Assembly: GCA_047972265.1 (NCBI GenBank)
Contig: JBKEAM010000042.1
Coordinates: 1 to 35,356 of the forward strand
Direction of reading: 5' to 3'
Origin: JAAYCI01 sp047972265
GTDB lineage: Bacteria > Bacillota > Clostridia > Oscillospirales > Ruminococcaceae
Length of the DNA stretch: 35,356 bases
Shown here: piece after piece, positions 6,978 through 15,683 of the stretch
Position numbering within the stretch: the first letter of the stretch is position 1
Layout: every line of letters begins with the position of its first letter
Program-made: the position numbers and the translations under genes
Notes under the pieces: model-generated
The model's input: the letters and a program-made list of their open reading frames with translations, nothing else
Told to the model about the DNA's origin: nothing
The model's database searches: none

Positions 6978-7607
6978 ATGAAAAACATCTACGAATTGCT
7001 GGCTTCTGTTGAGGTTGCTATGCCGGAAGAGAAGAAAGCGGATTTTGACAAGGCACTGCTTGAGAACTATCGCACCATTGAGGACTACAACAAGCAGTCC
7101 GCAAAACTCGCCGCGCTGGACGAAGACAGCAAAGCCACAAAAGAGGCGCTTAAAAAGCTGGAGGGGGGTAATCAGGACAGCTACGAGCAGAAAATTGCTG
7201 AACTTACAGCTGAAATTGAGCGTATCAGCTCCGAACAGGCAGAGAAGGAGGCCGCCCAACAAAAAGAGGAGGCTGAAAAAGAGTTCCTGGCTGATATCGA
7301 AAAGAGCATTGCTGCCGCAAAGGGAAAAGACGCAAAAACCATTCTGCCTTTGCTCGATATTGAGGCCCTCAGAGTGAGCAAAAATCGTGATGCCGACCTG
7401 AGCGCAGCACTAGAGACTGTTAAGGGAGAAAAAGAGTTTCTCTTTGATACCACGGATGGCAGCCCCCCGCCCAAAGCAGTTCGTTCCACATCCGGCTTGG
7501 CAGAGCCCGTTACCAAAGAAGAGTTTGCCAAGTATGGCTACCTGAGGCGCCTTGCCCTCAAGAAAGAAAACCCCGACTTATACAATCAATTAAACGAAAG
7601 GAATTAA
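6978..7607 (+). CDS. Phage scaffold protein (GP20-like)
   Basis: The 209-residue product is strongly charged and mostly coiled coil. A long Glu/Lys/Ala-rich helix covers about residues 60-115 (for example AELTAEIERISSEQAEKEAA), and the short C-terminal basic helix YGYLRRLALKKENPDLYNQL would contact the capsid protein. This layout and the place directly before the major capsid gene are typical of minor structural protein GP20 scaffolds, which guide prohead assembly and then leave. AGGAGGAG at 6964-6971 supports ATG 6978. Only three bases separate it from the capsid gene. Confidence 0.82.
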   Translation: MKNIYELLASVEVAMPEEKKADFDKALLENYRTIEDYNKQSAKLAALDEDSKATKEALKKLEGGNQDSYEQKIAELTAEIERISSEQAEKEAAQQKEEAEKEFLADIEKSIAAAKGKDAKTILPLLDIEALRVSKNRDADLSAALETVKGEKEFLFDTTDGSPPPKAVRSTSGLAEPVTKEEFAKYGYLRRLALKKENPDLYNQLNERN

Positions 7608-7610
7608 ATT

Positions 7611-8471
7611 ATGCCTACTGATGTAACTAAAATTGCCGACCTTATTAATCCTGAGGTTATGGCAGATATGATTTCCGCGAAATTACCAGACAAGATTGTT
7701 GTTGCCCCTTTTGCCAAAATTGACACTACTCTGCAGGGCGTGCCTGGCGACACCATCACGGTGCCGTCCTATGGCTACATCGGCGACGCCGCTGACGTTG
7801 CTGAAGGCGCAGAGGTTGACATTGAAAAAATGGCGACCAGCACCAAACAATCCACCGTAAAAAAGGCAATGAAGGGCGTATCCCTGACAGACGAAGCGGT
7901 TCTTTCCGGTTACGGCAACCCCGTGGGCGAGGCAAACAATCAGCTTGCTTTGTCTATTGCCGCGAAGCTGGACAAGGATGCTTTGGATGCCCTGTTGACG
8001 GCAACCCTGTCCTATGACGGTTCTGCGGCCATTATATCCTACAATGCCGTTGTTAGCGCGATTGACTTGTTTGAGGAAGAGGTAAACACTGCCAAGGTTA
8101 TGTTTATCAACCCCAAACAGGTGACCCAGCTACGCAAAGACCCTGATTTTCTTTCCGCTGACAAATACGGCGGGCAAAGCGTTATTATGTCTGGCGAAAT
8201 TGGTATGATTGCCAATACCCGCGTGGTTCCGTCCCGCAAGGTGGTACTTGATGGCACCAACACTTTTTACACCTGCCCTATCGTTAAATTAACCGAGGAT
8301 GCAGAAACCGAGGATGAACTGCCGGCGATGATCATCTACTTGAAACGCGACACCAACGTAGAAACCGAACGCAAGCCCCGCAACCGCACCACAGAGGTAA
8401 CCGCTGATAAAATGTACACTGTTGCCCTCACCAACGAGGCCAAGGTTGTACTGGCCCGGTTTAAGAAATAA
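7611..8471 (+). CDS. Major capsid protein (N4-gp56 family)
   Basis: The 286-residue protein follows scaffold. Its start (MPTDVTKIADLINPEVMADM), the GDTITVPSYGYIGDA motif near residues 48-62, the EGAEVDIEKM stretch, and the paired INPKQVTQLRKDP and TRVVPSRKV segments match the N4-gp56 class of HK97-fold capsid proteins used by many Firmicutes siphoviruses. It assembles into the icosahedral shell. AAAGGAAT precedes the start. As expected for a highly expressed structural gene, it sits in a tight run with scaffold and connector genes. Confidence 0.9.
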   Translation: MPTDVTKIADLINPEVMADMISAKLPDKIVVAPFAKIDTTLQGVPGDTITVPSYGYIGDAADVAEGAEVDIEKMATSTKQSTVKKAMKGVSLTDEAVLSGYGNPVGEANNQLALSIAAKLDKDALDALLTATLSYDGSAAIISYNAVVSAIDLFEEEVNTAKVMFINPKQVTQLRKDPDFLSADKYGGQSVIMSGEIGMIANTRVVPSRKVVLDGTNTFYTCPIVKLTEDAETEDELPAMIIYLKRDTNVETERKPRNRTTEVTADKMYTVALTNEAKVVLARFKK

Positions 8472-8482
8472 GGGGGAATAGC

Positions 8483-8680
8483 ATGTACAAGGCCTTAACA
8501 TATTTTGTTGACCTCTTGGACGGTGGGCGTCCATACCAGCAGGGTGATATTTACCCTGCTGAGAAGGCGCCAAAGCCCACACCCGAACGTATTGCCGTCC
8601 TGCTTGGTTCCAACAACAAGCAGGGGCGACCCCTAATTTCAAAAGAGAATCAGGGAGAAATCCCAAAGAGCAAGGAGTGA
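8483..8680 (+). CDS. Small head-associated protein (65 aa)
   Basis: The product starts MYKALTYFVDLLDGGRPYQQ and contains ERIAVLLGSNNKQGRPLI. Short proteins of this type (a DLxD-x-YxxGD-xP start and a LxGSNNKxxxPLI end) lie between the capsid and connector genes in many clostridial and streptococcal phages and are probably head decoration or connector accessory proteins; function is unproven. AGGGGGA precedes ATG 8483. Confidence 0.72.
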   Translation: MYKALTYFVDLLDGGRPYQQGDIYPAEKAPKPTPERIAVLLGSNNKQGRPLISKENQGEIPKSKE

Positions 8681-8685
8681 TATAG

Positions 8686-9078
8686 ATGGCATCTACATAC
8701 AGCGACTATGATTTTTATAAATCTGTTGGCGGAGCACTAACGGAAGCAGAATACAATGCTTCTGTGCATGAAGCCAAGTATGAGATTGATTTTCGCACTT
8801 TTGAGCGGGCGGCAACAGCTCCCGCAGAAATGGCAGAAAAAATCAAAATGTGTGAATGCAAGCTGGTAGATGCCATCCACTCTTATAAAAAGACCTATGA
8901 ACTTTTACCGAATGGGATTGCCAGTATAAGCAACGACGGTTTTTCTGTATCTGCCGGCGCTAGGGCAGACAGTGGCACAAGCACGGCCTCTGCCGAGCAA
9001 TCGGCATACCAAAGTATCTGCCTTAAATACCTTTCTTTGCCTATAAATCTGATGTTTGCGGGGGGATGTTGGTGCTAG
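8686..9078 (+). CDS. Head-tail connector protein (gp6-like)
   Basis: The 130-residue, mainly helical product has the adaptor-like start MASTYSDYDFYKSVGGALTE, a helix with AEKIKMCECKLVDAIHSYKK and a short SNDGFSVSAG turn. This pattern is seen in gp6/gp15-type connectors that bind beneath the portal. Its position two genes after the capsid agrees. The end overlaps the next gene by 13 bases. Assignment to a particular connector family is uncertain. Confidence 0.7.
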   Translation: MASTYSDYDFYKSVGGALTEAEYNASVHEAKYEIDFRTFERAATAPAEMAEKIKMCECKLVDAIHSYKKTYELLPNGIASISNDGFSVSAGARADSGTSTASAEQSAYQSICLKYLSLPINLMFAGGCWC

Positions 9079-9476
9079 GGTTTGATGGTGTTATCACGGT
9101 GTACAACACAAAATATAACCCTGAAACGGGCTTTGATGATTATCACCATACTGTTGTGAAAAAAGTGTCGTGGCACAGCCAAAACAAAGTCATCACTGCT
9201 GGCAGCGGACTTGTATACGCGGAAATATTCAAAGTGCGTGTACCTGAATTTGCAGAGTGCGGCAAGGTTTTTGTTTTACCAGAGAACTACACCGACCCTG
9301 CAACGCAATATACTTTCGCCGCAGGAGATGTTGTTATCAAAGGCGAATTTGCCGCGGCGACAAACGGAACAGCGATTGCAGCGATTTCCAGAGATAACTC
9401 GCAGGCTTTTACTGTACTTGCCTATCACGACAACCGGCGTATCGGCCTAAAGCACATCTATGTGGAGGGCAAATAG
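9066..9476 (+). CDS. Head closure / neck protein (DUF6751-like)
   Basis: The 136-residue, beta-rich product contains GVITVYNTKYNPETGFDDYH, KVSWHSQN and IFKVRVPEF, and resembles small phage proteins annotated as DUF6751. Located between the connector and the HK97-gp10-like gene, it occupies the slot of head-closure proteins that seal the neck after packaging. ATG 9066 lies inside the previous gene after a G run. Alternative starts TTG/GTG a few codons later cannot be excluded. Confidence 0.6.
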   Translation: MLVLGFDGVITVYNTKYNPETGFDDYHHTVVKKVSWHSQNKVITAGSGLVYAEIFKVRVPEFAECGKVFVLPENYTDPATQYTFAAGDVVIKGEFAAATNGTAIAAISRDNSQAFTVLAYHDNRRIGLKHIYVEGK

Positions 9477-9886
9477 TGGATAACAAAAAGCTGGTTATTA
9501 CAACTCCCAAGGGCGAAGTGTTCACTATCAAGAGCAAAAACGGCACCGTGCAGGCTCAATTGGTTTGGAACGAAGACTTTGGACGCGAATGGACAAGCAA
9601 ATATCAATCAGCGCAAGAAAAGCTGGACATGGAAATTATGCGGCTCATGGAACCATATATGCAGATGGACACCGGAGCCATGATTATGTCTATGCGCCTT
9701 GCAACACAACCGGGTAGCGGCAAAATACGCGTCAATACTCCTTACGGACGTAAAGTGTACTACTCTAAATCATCCGTAGGGCGTACCACCGGCGCACTTC
9801 GCGGCCCTTATTATTTCCATCGCATGAAAACCGATAACAAAGATTATCTGCGGAACTTTGCCGCGCAAAATGTAGGTGCAAAATAA
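9476..9886 (+). CDS. Minor capsid / HK97 gp10-like neck protein
   Basis: This 136-residue protein uses GTG 9476, which shares a base with the preceding TAG. Residues about 50-80 (EIMRLMEPYMQMDTGAMIMS) and the later TPYGRKVYYSK fit the gp10/minor capsid pattern of a helix, then DTG-x-L and an (I/V)xYxxPYA-like strand. Such proteins connect head and tail. Its start overlaps the upstream gene and its end overlaps the downstream gene by one base, so all are co-translated. Confidence 0.72.
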   Translation: MDNKKLVITTPKGEVFTIKSKNGTVQAQLVWNEDFGREWTSKYQSAQEKLDMEIMRLMEPYMQMDTGAMIMSMRLATQPGSGKIRVNTPYGRKVYYSKSSVGRTTGALRGPYYFHRMKTDNKDYLRNFAAQNVGAK

Positions 9887-10317
9887 TGAGTTTGACCGAA
9901 AACCTGTACAAGTATTTCTGTGCCTGCCCTCTTGTGGACACCGCAAATAAACTCAACTTTAATTTTTTGGGCGAAAAGCCCACCGAATACACAATTGAGG
10001 AAGTACCAGAAACTCCTGTTATACAACAGTACGTAAGTGGTTCTTCTATCCGGCAGAAAACTTTTTATTTTGCCAGCCGCGAAGAGTACGGACAAGATGC
10101 CCGAGTGCAGATAGAAAAGAGCGGTTTTTATGAGCAGATGCAAGTTTGGGTAGAGGAGCAAAACCGAAAGCGCAGATACCCCTGCATGCTTGAGGGGCAA
10201 ACAGCAAAAAGAATCGAATGCCTCTCCAGCGGTTATCTGTATACAAGCGAAACGGATACTGCGCGATATCAAATACAATTACGATTAACCTATTTTCAAA
10301 AAGGAGAAAGAGCATGA
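9886..10317 (+). CDS. Tail terminator-like protein
   Basis: The 143-residue product begins MSLTENLYKYFCACPLVDTA and includes GEKPTEYTIEEVPETPVI and a late beta-rich stretch (TARYQIQLRLTYFQKGERA). This fits minor-capsid-C/tail terminator proteins that cap the tail tube before it joins the head; the gene lies between the gp10-like and tail tube genes. Its TGA overlaps the next ATG. The exact family is not certain. Confidence 0.68.
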   Translation: MSLTENLYKYFCACPLVDTANKLNFNFLGEKPTEYTIEEVPETPVIQQYVSGSSIRQKTFYFASREEYGQDARVQIEKSGFYEQMQVWVEEQNRKRRYPCMLEGQTAKRIECLSSGYLYTSETDTARYQIQLRLTYFQKGERA

Positions 10318-10808
10318 AATTATCCGAACTGATGACCGGCCTTACGCCCAATCCTGATTTCGAGGGCATAGCTACTGCTGATGACTTTGTTCTTGCTGTT
10401 GATTTCAGCGGCACCGCAGCCGGCCCCAAAGATTATATTGTTGCCCAAGAAGGCATCACGGAGCATTCTGCCGGGCTAACTGCCCAATCGGGAGAAAGTA
10501 ACTATATGCGCGCTGGGCAGCAAACCACAAAAACCGGCACGCAGCGGGTTTTAACCTTGAACGGCGACGTCTATATTGGCGACGAATTTCAAGACGCCAT
10601 ACTAGCGCACAAGCTGAAATACGGCACCGGCAACGCAGTTATTAAGCCATATGTGTATTTCAACCTGCTTACTGGCAAGGGCGAAAAAGGAAAAATAAGC
10701 ATTATTGTAAACAATGACGCTTCGAACGGCGCCGGCAGTAATGCTGGCATTTCCGCAACCTTGACGGGGCGTGGTGTACCAGAAGAATACACCTATTCCG
10801 GCGCATAA
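10314..10808 (+). CDS. Major tail tube protein
   Basis: The 164-residue protein starts MKLSELMTGLTPNPDFEGIA and has a beta-rich core with GGYYxxx-like segments replaced here by SAGLTAQSGESNYMRAGQQT and RVLTLNGDVYIGDEFQDAIL. This resembles tube proteins of clostridial siphoviruses (phage tail tube protein). It polymerises around the tape measure protein. ATG 10314 is chosen because AAAGGAGAAAG precedes it and it overlaps the upstream stop by ATGA. A strong terminator directly follows at 10831. Confidence 0.8.
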   Translation: MKLSELMTGLTPNPDFEGIATADDFVLAVDFSGTAAGPKDYIVAQEGITEHSAGLTAQSGESNYMRAGQQTTKTGTQRVLTLNGDVYIGDEFQDAILAHKLKYGTGNAVIKPYVYFNLLTGKGEKGKISIIVNNDASNGAGSNAGISATLTGRGVPEEYTYSGA

Positions 10809-10830
10809 AGCGCATAAGATAAGTAAAAAC

Positions 10831-10862
10831 AAAGGAGAGGGTAAAAGCCCTCTCCTTTTTTG
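10831..10862 (+). terminator. Terminator after the tail tube gene
   Basis: AAAGGAGAGGG (10831-10841) pairs perfectly with CCCTCTCCTTT (10848-10858) and is followed by more T. It sits between the abundant tail tube protein and the chaperones, where lower expression is expected, so partial termination could set the ratio. Confidence 0.85.
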
Positions 10863-10874
10863 CAGGAGGACATA

Positions 10875-11249
10875 ATGGTTAAAATAAACGGCGTTGAACT
10901 CGATTTCAGCCTTACTGACCCTGATTTTTTAAGGAGGGAGCAGGAAGCGATAAAAAAGAAAGACGAGCGTATAGAGCAAGCTCCCGAGGTGGCAAGCGTT
11001 GAAAAAGACCCTAAAAAATACATTCAGTTTTTAGAAGCTTACACCGATATTTTCAAGGCTTATTTTGACGAAACCTTTGCCCCGGGAACGGCAAACAAGA
11101 TTCTCGGCGAACACCCCGACTTAGAAGCATGCCTTAGCGCACATGATGAGTTTCGGGACGCTCTTTTAAAATCCTCTGTTGAGTTGGCAGAGCGCATGAC
11201 CCGTATCTCTAATAAGTATGCACCCAATGGCGCCACGCGCAAGGAATAA
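10875..11249 (+). CDS. Tail assembly chaperone (DUF6673-like)
   Basis: The 124-residue product starts MVKINGVELDFSLTDPDFLR and has an acidic, helical C-terminus with LEAYTDIFKAYFDETFAPGT. This resembles DUF6673 proteins, which occupy the gpG chaperone slot between tail tube and tape measure genes in clostridial phages. AGGAGG at 10864-10869 supports ATG 10875. The next gene starts two bases after the stop. No slippery sequence for a G/GT-type frameshift was seen at the end. Confidence 0.72.
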   Translation: MVKINGVELDFSLTDPDFLRREQEAIKKKDERIEQAPEVASVEKDPKKYIQFLEAYTDIFKAYFDETFAPGTANKILGEHPDLEACLSAHDEFRDALLKSSVELAERMTRISNKYAPNGATRKE

Positions 11250-11251
11250 CC

Positions 11252-11851
11252 ATGAATATCCTTTTGGAACACGGCCTGCCTGATAAAATAAGTGGCGTTC
11301 CGATTATGCCTGATTTTCGTAACATGATACGCTTTGAGGCGATTCTGCAAGATGAAGAGCTGACCCCTTATGAAAAAACGGAACATGGCCTACGCCAACT
11401 CTTTAAGCAAATTCCCCAGGGCTTTGAACAATCTATAAAAGACCTCGTTTGGTTTTATATGCGCGGAGCGGAACAGGCCAAACGCACTGGCAATCGCAAG
11501 GCTCGCGCCTACGACTTTTCTGCTGATGCAAGTTATATTTACTCTGCTTTTTACGCCTCGTATGGGATAAATCTCACTACGGTGCGTTTTTTACATTGGT
11601 GGGAGTTTATGGCACTGCTGGAGGGATTACCCGAAAGTACGATGATGGCAAAAATAATGGGCTATCGCACTATGGATATAAACAAAATCCAAAACAAAGA
11701 AGTGCGGGAGCAGTATTTAGCCTTACAAAACCAATGGGCGCTTAAATCCAATCACTACATCGGCAAAAGTGTCGAAGAAATTCAGACTGCAAACAAGGAA
11801 AAATGGAAACGTCGCTTTGAAGAAGCGCAAAAATCAACTAGGGGGGGATAA
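11252..11851 (+). CDS. Gp15-family tail assembly protein
   Basis: The 199-residue product matches the Gp15 family found before tape measure genes: an N-terminal MNILLEHGLPDKISGVPIM then DFRNMIRFE, a central FSADASYIYSAFYASYGINL, a LHWWEFMALLEGLPE stretch and the YRTMDINK motif near residue 140. It probably acts as the second tail chaperone. The ribosome site AAGGAAT overlaps the previous stop. The tape measure gene follows by three bases. Confidence 0.83.
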   Translation: MNILLEHGLPDKISGVPIMPDFRNMIRFEAILQDEELTPYEKTEHGLRQLFKQIPQGFEQSIKDLVWFYMRGAEQAKRTGNRKARAYDFSADASYIYSAFYASYGINLTTVRFLHWWEFMALLEGLPESTMMAKIMGYRTMDINKIQNKEVREQYLALQNQWALKSNHYIGKSVEEIQTANKEKWKRRFEEAQKSTRGG

Positions 11852-11854
11852 TTC

Positions 11855-14809
11855 ATGGCATACGATGGTTCTTTAGTCTTTGATTCCAGTATGGATTCCT
11901 CCGGCTTTCAGAAAGACGCAAACAAGCTTTCCGACATTGTAAAAGGCCTTGGTATATTCAAAGTCCTTTCTGCCGGCGTGCAGATGGTGGCAAGTTCTGT
12001 TGATGCCGCGATTGCCCGCGTTGATACCCTTAACAAGTTTCCGCAGATGATGGAAAAAATGGGGTTTAGCGCAGAGCAGGCAGACACATCTATAGATAAG
12101 CTATCCAATGGAATACAAGGGCTGCCAACCAAACTAGACGATATCGTCTCTTTCACACAACAGTTGGCTTCTATGACGGGGGATTTGGAGGGTGCAACCA
12201 ATACCGCCTTAGCGCTAAACAATGCCCTGTACGCTTCGGGAGCTGCCTCGGAAGATGCCAGCCGGGCACAGTTACAATACACGCAGATGCTTGCCAAAGG
12301 TACAGTAGACATGCAGAGCTGGCGTACCCTGCAAGAAACAATGCCGTATGCTTTGCAAAAAACCGCAGAGGCTTTCGGCTTTGCTGGCTCTTCTGCACAA
12401 AATGATTTTTATAAGGCATTACAAAGCGGCGAAATCACTTTTGACCAGTTCAATGCAAAAATCATAGAACTAAACGCCGGCACCGGTGGCTTCGCAGAAG
12501 TAGCAAAAACAGCAACTGGCGGTTTTGCTACTGCTTGGGCCAACATGCAAACCGCGGTTGTACGCGGCACTGCAAATATAATAACCTCTATTGACAAGGG
12601 GTTGTCGCAGACGCGTTTCAAAAGCATCGAAACCGTAATTGTTTCGCTCGGAAAGAACTTTAAAGGTGCGTTAGATGTCGCTGCAGACGGGCTTAAGCTG
12701 GTGGCCGAAAATGCCGATACGGTTGCCTTGGTAGTTGGTGTTGCTGCGGGCGCTACTGTAACTTACAAAGTGGCAACCTTAGCCGTTATCCCCGCAGTAA
12801 AAGCATACTCAATCGCATCTAAGGAAGCATCTGCCGCCGTGTGGCTCTTGCAATCCGGCGAGACTGCTGCGACCGTGTCAGCATCAGGCCTTACTATCGG
12901 GCAATCTGTCCTAGCTGCCACAACTGGCGTTTTAACCGGCAAAATAGGGTTGGCAACCGCCGCCCAACTCATTTGGAATACAGCAATGGCAACAAACCCC
13001 ATAGGGGCTGTAGTAGTTGCAACAGCAGCACTTGTAGCAGTTGTAGGGATTTTAGCTATCAACTTAAGCAAAGAAAGCGAAGAAAGCGCAAAGTTGACAG
13101 AAAATATAAAAGCCCTTAAAACCGAACACGACGAACTGGCGGATTCCGTAAAATCTTCCAAGGCTTCTTATGACGAATCTGTGGCTTCACTCGAACAACA
13201 GGCTTCTGCTTCCGAAGCGCTATACAACAAAGTAAAACAGTTGGCTAGCATAGAGAATAAATCCGAATCGGATAAATACCGGTTAAAACTGGCAGTAGAC
13301 GCCTTTAACGAATCTGCCGGCAGGCAGTTGCTGGCCTATAACGAAACTACTGGCGCTGTAGATGGGCTTAATAAGAGCACCGAAAATTACATCACAAATC
13401 TAAAAGCGTCGGCAAAAGCCGAAGCCGACCGCAAAAGATTGGTTGAGCTATACGAGCAGCAAGCAAAGGCTATGCAAGGCGTAGAAGATGCACAAAAAAG
13501 CCTAATCGAAATTGAAGACGCAGGCGAAAAGATTTACAGAAACATTTTCGGGCGCGAATCAGACCACGGCGCATATTCTCAAAAATATATGGACGCTATG
13601 GATGTTCTGGAATCGTATCAACAAACGCTTGAAGAAACCAACCAGGGCATAGACGCCTTTACCGAAGAGAGTATCGCAAACTATGAAGCGCAAGGCGAAG
13701 CAATGGACAGCACCAGTACCCAGTTGGCGGAGCTCGCCGCAAAGTACGGTGTTACCACAGATGAAATAAACGCCAGCGTTGCCGCCAGCAGCCTTTCTCT
13801 CGATGAATGGGCTACCGCGCAGGAAGAGGCTGTAAAACGGCAGGAAGAGGCCTTAGAAACCTACACTGACGCTGTTACCAACATGCACAGCAAAATAAAA
13901 ACTTCCGGGGAAATATCCGTTGCGCAGATGAACGCAAACCTTGAACACAATACTAAGGCTACTGAACAGTGGGCCGACAACTTACAAACCCTCGCTGCGC
14001 GGGGCCTTGACGAAGGGCTTTTACGTGAACTACAAGAAGCGGGGCCGGAATCTGCCGCTCTCGTAGCGTCATTGGTACAGGGAACAGATACCGAAATAGC
14101 AAAGCTTAACGAAAATCTTGCCTTGGCTGGTGAAACTGGAATCGCGGCTTGGATGAGCGCCTTTAACATAGAAGCCGAAAAAAATCCCGGAACCAGCGTT
14201 GTAGAGGACACTGCGCTGGGTATTAATTCCAGCACTGCATTAACTGACGCCTCAAAAAAGATGGTTGCAGACGCAAAAACGGCAGCAACAACGCAGGTGT
14301 CGGCCAGTAACTTTTCCACCGTAGGACGACAAATGGCGGAGGGTATTGCCGCCGGCATTAGAGCGGGACAATCCAGTATCACATCTGCTATAGAAAGCGT
14401 TATCAGCGCAGCCTTGGCGGCCGGTAATAAAAAGGCGGAGGTCAACTCTCCTTCTCGGCTGTTTAAAAGAGAGTTGGGTCTCCCCATCATGGAAGGATGG
14501 GCTCTAGGCCTCAAAGAGGGGCAAAAAGATGTTGTCAGCGGTATCACGGACACAATAACCGCAATGGAGCGGGTAGGTTCCGCGCTGTTTGTGCCTGTCG
14601 TAGCCCAACTGCAAGGCAGCGTAGAAGCTAACCAATCAGGGCTTACAATCGGCGCCACCGCGCCGTCATATAGCACCGGAAGCTCATTGGGCGTTGGCTC
14701 CAGCGTACACCTCGAGCAAAATATCTACGCCCCTCAAGCCCCTACCCCGTCCGAAATGACACAAGAGGGAATCGCTTTTATCGCCCAAACCGAATGGCTG
14801 CTGCCGTAA
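11855..14809 (+). CDS. Tape measure protein
   Basis: The largest phage gene encodes 984 residues. Residues about 40-190 form the tape-measure N-terminal domain (for example NKFPQMMEKMGFSAEQADTS, ALNNALYASGAASEDAS and WRTLQETMPYALQK). Two hydrophobic stretches follow near residues 290-325 and 385-400 (AVVVATAALVAVVGILAIN), then long Ala/Glu-rich coiled coils, and a C-terminal PSRLFKRELGLPIMEGWALG motif typical of tape measures. The length sets the tail length; at about 0.15 nm per residue the tail would be near 150 nm. GGGGGG before ATG 11855 serves as ribosome site. Confidence 0.93.
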   Translation: MAYDGSLVFDSSMDSSGFQKDANKLSDIVKGLGIFKVLSAGVQMVASSVDAAIARVDTLNKFPQMMEKMGFSAEQADTSIDKLSNGIQGLPTKLDDIVSFTQQLASMTGDLEGATNTALALNNALYASGAASEDASRAQLQYTQMLAKGTVDMQSWRTLQETMPYALQKTAEAFGFAGSSAQNDFYKALQSGEITFDQFNAKIIELNAGTGGFAEVAKTATGGFATAWANMQTAVVRGTANIITSIDKGLSQTRFKSIETVIVSLGKNFKGALDVAADGLKLVAENADTVALVVGVAAGATVTYKVATLAVIPAVKAYSIASKEASAAVWLLQSGETAATVSASGLTIGQSVLAATTGVLTGKIGLATAAQLIWNTAMATNPIGAVVVATAALVAVVGILAINLSKESEESAKLTENIKALKTEHDELADSVKSSKASYDESVASLEQQASASEALYNKVKQLASIENKSESDKYRLKLAVDAFNESAGRQLLAYNETTGAVDGLNKSTENYITNLKASAKAEADRKRLVELYEQQAKAMQGVEDAQKSLIEIEDAGEKIYRNIFGRESDHGAYSQKYMDAMDVLESYQQTLEETNQGIDAFTEESIANYEAQGEAMDSTSTQLAELAAKYGVTTDEINASVAASSLSLDEWATAQEEAVKRQEEALETYTDAVTNMHSKIKTSGEISVAQMNANLEHNTKATEQWADNLQTLAARGLDEGLLRELQEAGPESAALVASLVQGTDTEIAKLNENLALAGETGIAAWMSAFNIEAEKNPGTSVVEDTALGINSSTALTDASKKMVADAKTAATTQVSASNFSTVGRQMAEGIAAGIRAGQSSITSAIESVISAALAAGNKKAEVNSPSRLFKRELGLPIMEGWALGLKEGQKDVVSGITDTITAMERVGSALFVPVVAQLQGSVEANQSGLTIGATAPSYSTGSSLGVGSSVHLEQNIYAPQAPTPSEMTQEGIAFIAQTEWLLP

Positions 14810-14819
14810 AGGAGAATCC

Positions 14820-15683
14820 ATGAATCAAGATACAATAGTTGAATACAAAACAAAGCACGGAAGCGCTACCTTTGCTTTTGAAAGTGATTTTTGGATTGAC
14901 AGCATAGACGGGGCTTCGTCCGTCACAATAAACATAGATGCCGTGCAATCCGTGCAGCAGACGGGCTCCTCTATATCAGGCCAGCAGGTACAACCCAAAA
15001 CAATGGTTATCACTGGCGAAATCTTGGGAGATATTGAGAGAAATCGCCGCCGCATGCTTAACATAATTCGCCCTTTAGAGCCTGCACAATTGATGGTGAT
15101 GCAGGATAGCTACACCGCGATTATAGACGGCTATCCATCTGTAACGCCTCTTTTTAATGAGGGTAACGGAAAACAGAATTTTCAGTTTAAATTCTATTGC
15201 CCTTGGCCTTACTGGAAGCTGGGCGACGTTGTCGCTACTCCCTTTAAAAGCGTTTTTCCCCTCTTTTCATTTCCCTTTAATACTGGCGGTAAGTGGTTCA
15301 TCAGTAAATACAACGAATCTCGCGAATTGAATGTTCGTAACGCCGGCACAGTCTCCACAGGATTTCGCGTCGAATGGACGGTTACCTCAATCGTCACAGA
15401 GGGTGTGCTAAGATTGCAAAACTTGACAACGGGAGAATATATTCGTGCCGGCCTTTCTTCCGACTATGTTTCTGCCGGCAACGTGCTGGAATTATCTACA
15501 GTGGACGGCGACAGGCATTTCATCAACATGACAACCGGCAAAGGTCTTTACAACCAGCTTACGAACTTTACGGCGTTGCAGATGCGGCTTAGACCCGGAG
15601 ACAACTATTTCAAAATGGACAATGAAGCGCTTGACACAAAGTGCACCATCTACGCGCCGCAGGGGGTGTTAAGCGGTGTATAA
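14820..15683 (+). CDS. Distal tail protein (Dit, siphovirus tail family)
   Basis: The 287-residue protein directly follows the tape measure gene, as Dit does. DFWIDSIDGASSVTINIDAV and the PKTMVITGEILG strand near residues 50-65 match the siphovirus tail-family N-terminal ring domain, as does the RRRMLNIIRPLEPAQLMV segment. The C-terminal half is a beta-sandwich-like galectin-type region. Dit forms the hub of the baseplate and joins tube to tip. AAAGGAG precedes ATG 14820, and the gene overlaps the next by 8 bases. Confidence 0.85.
   Translation: MNQDTIVEYKTKHGSATFAFESDFWIDSIDGASSVTINIDAVQSVQQTGSSISGQQVQPKTMVITGEILGDIERNRRRMLNIIRPLEPAQLMVMQDSYTAIIDGYPSVTPLFNEGNGKQNFQFKFYCPWPYWKLGDVVATPFKSVFPLFSFPFNTGGKWFISKYNESRELNVRNAGTVSTGFRVEWTVTSIVTEGVLRLQNLTTGEYIRAGLSSDYVSAGNVLELSTVDGDRHFINMTTGKGLYNQLTNFTALQMRLRPGDNYFKMDNEALDTKCTIYAPQGVLSGV

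Noticed and set aside
11230..11260. Programmed frameshift between the two tail chaperone genes, as in lambda G/GT
   Set aside because: No slippery heptamer is seen near the stop and the second gene has its own start and a distinct family (Gp15).
13861..14676. Long - strand open frame of 271 codons inside the tape measure gene
   Set aside because: It is the antisense shadow of an Ala/Glu-rich coding sequence; Ser/Val/Ala-rich with no ribosome site and no motif.
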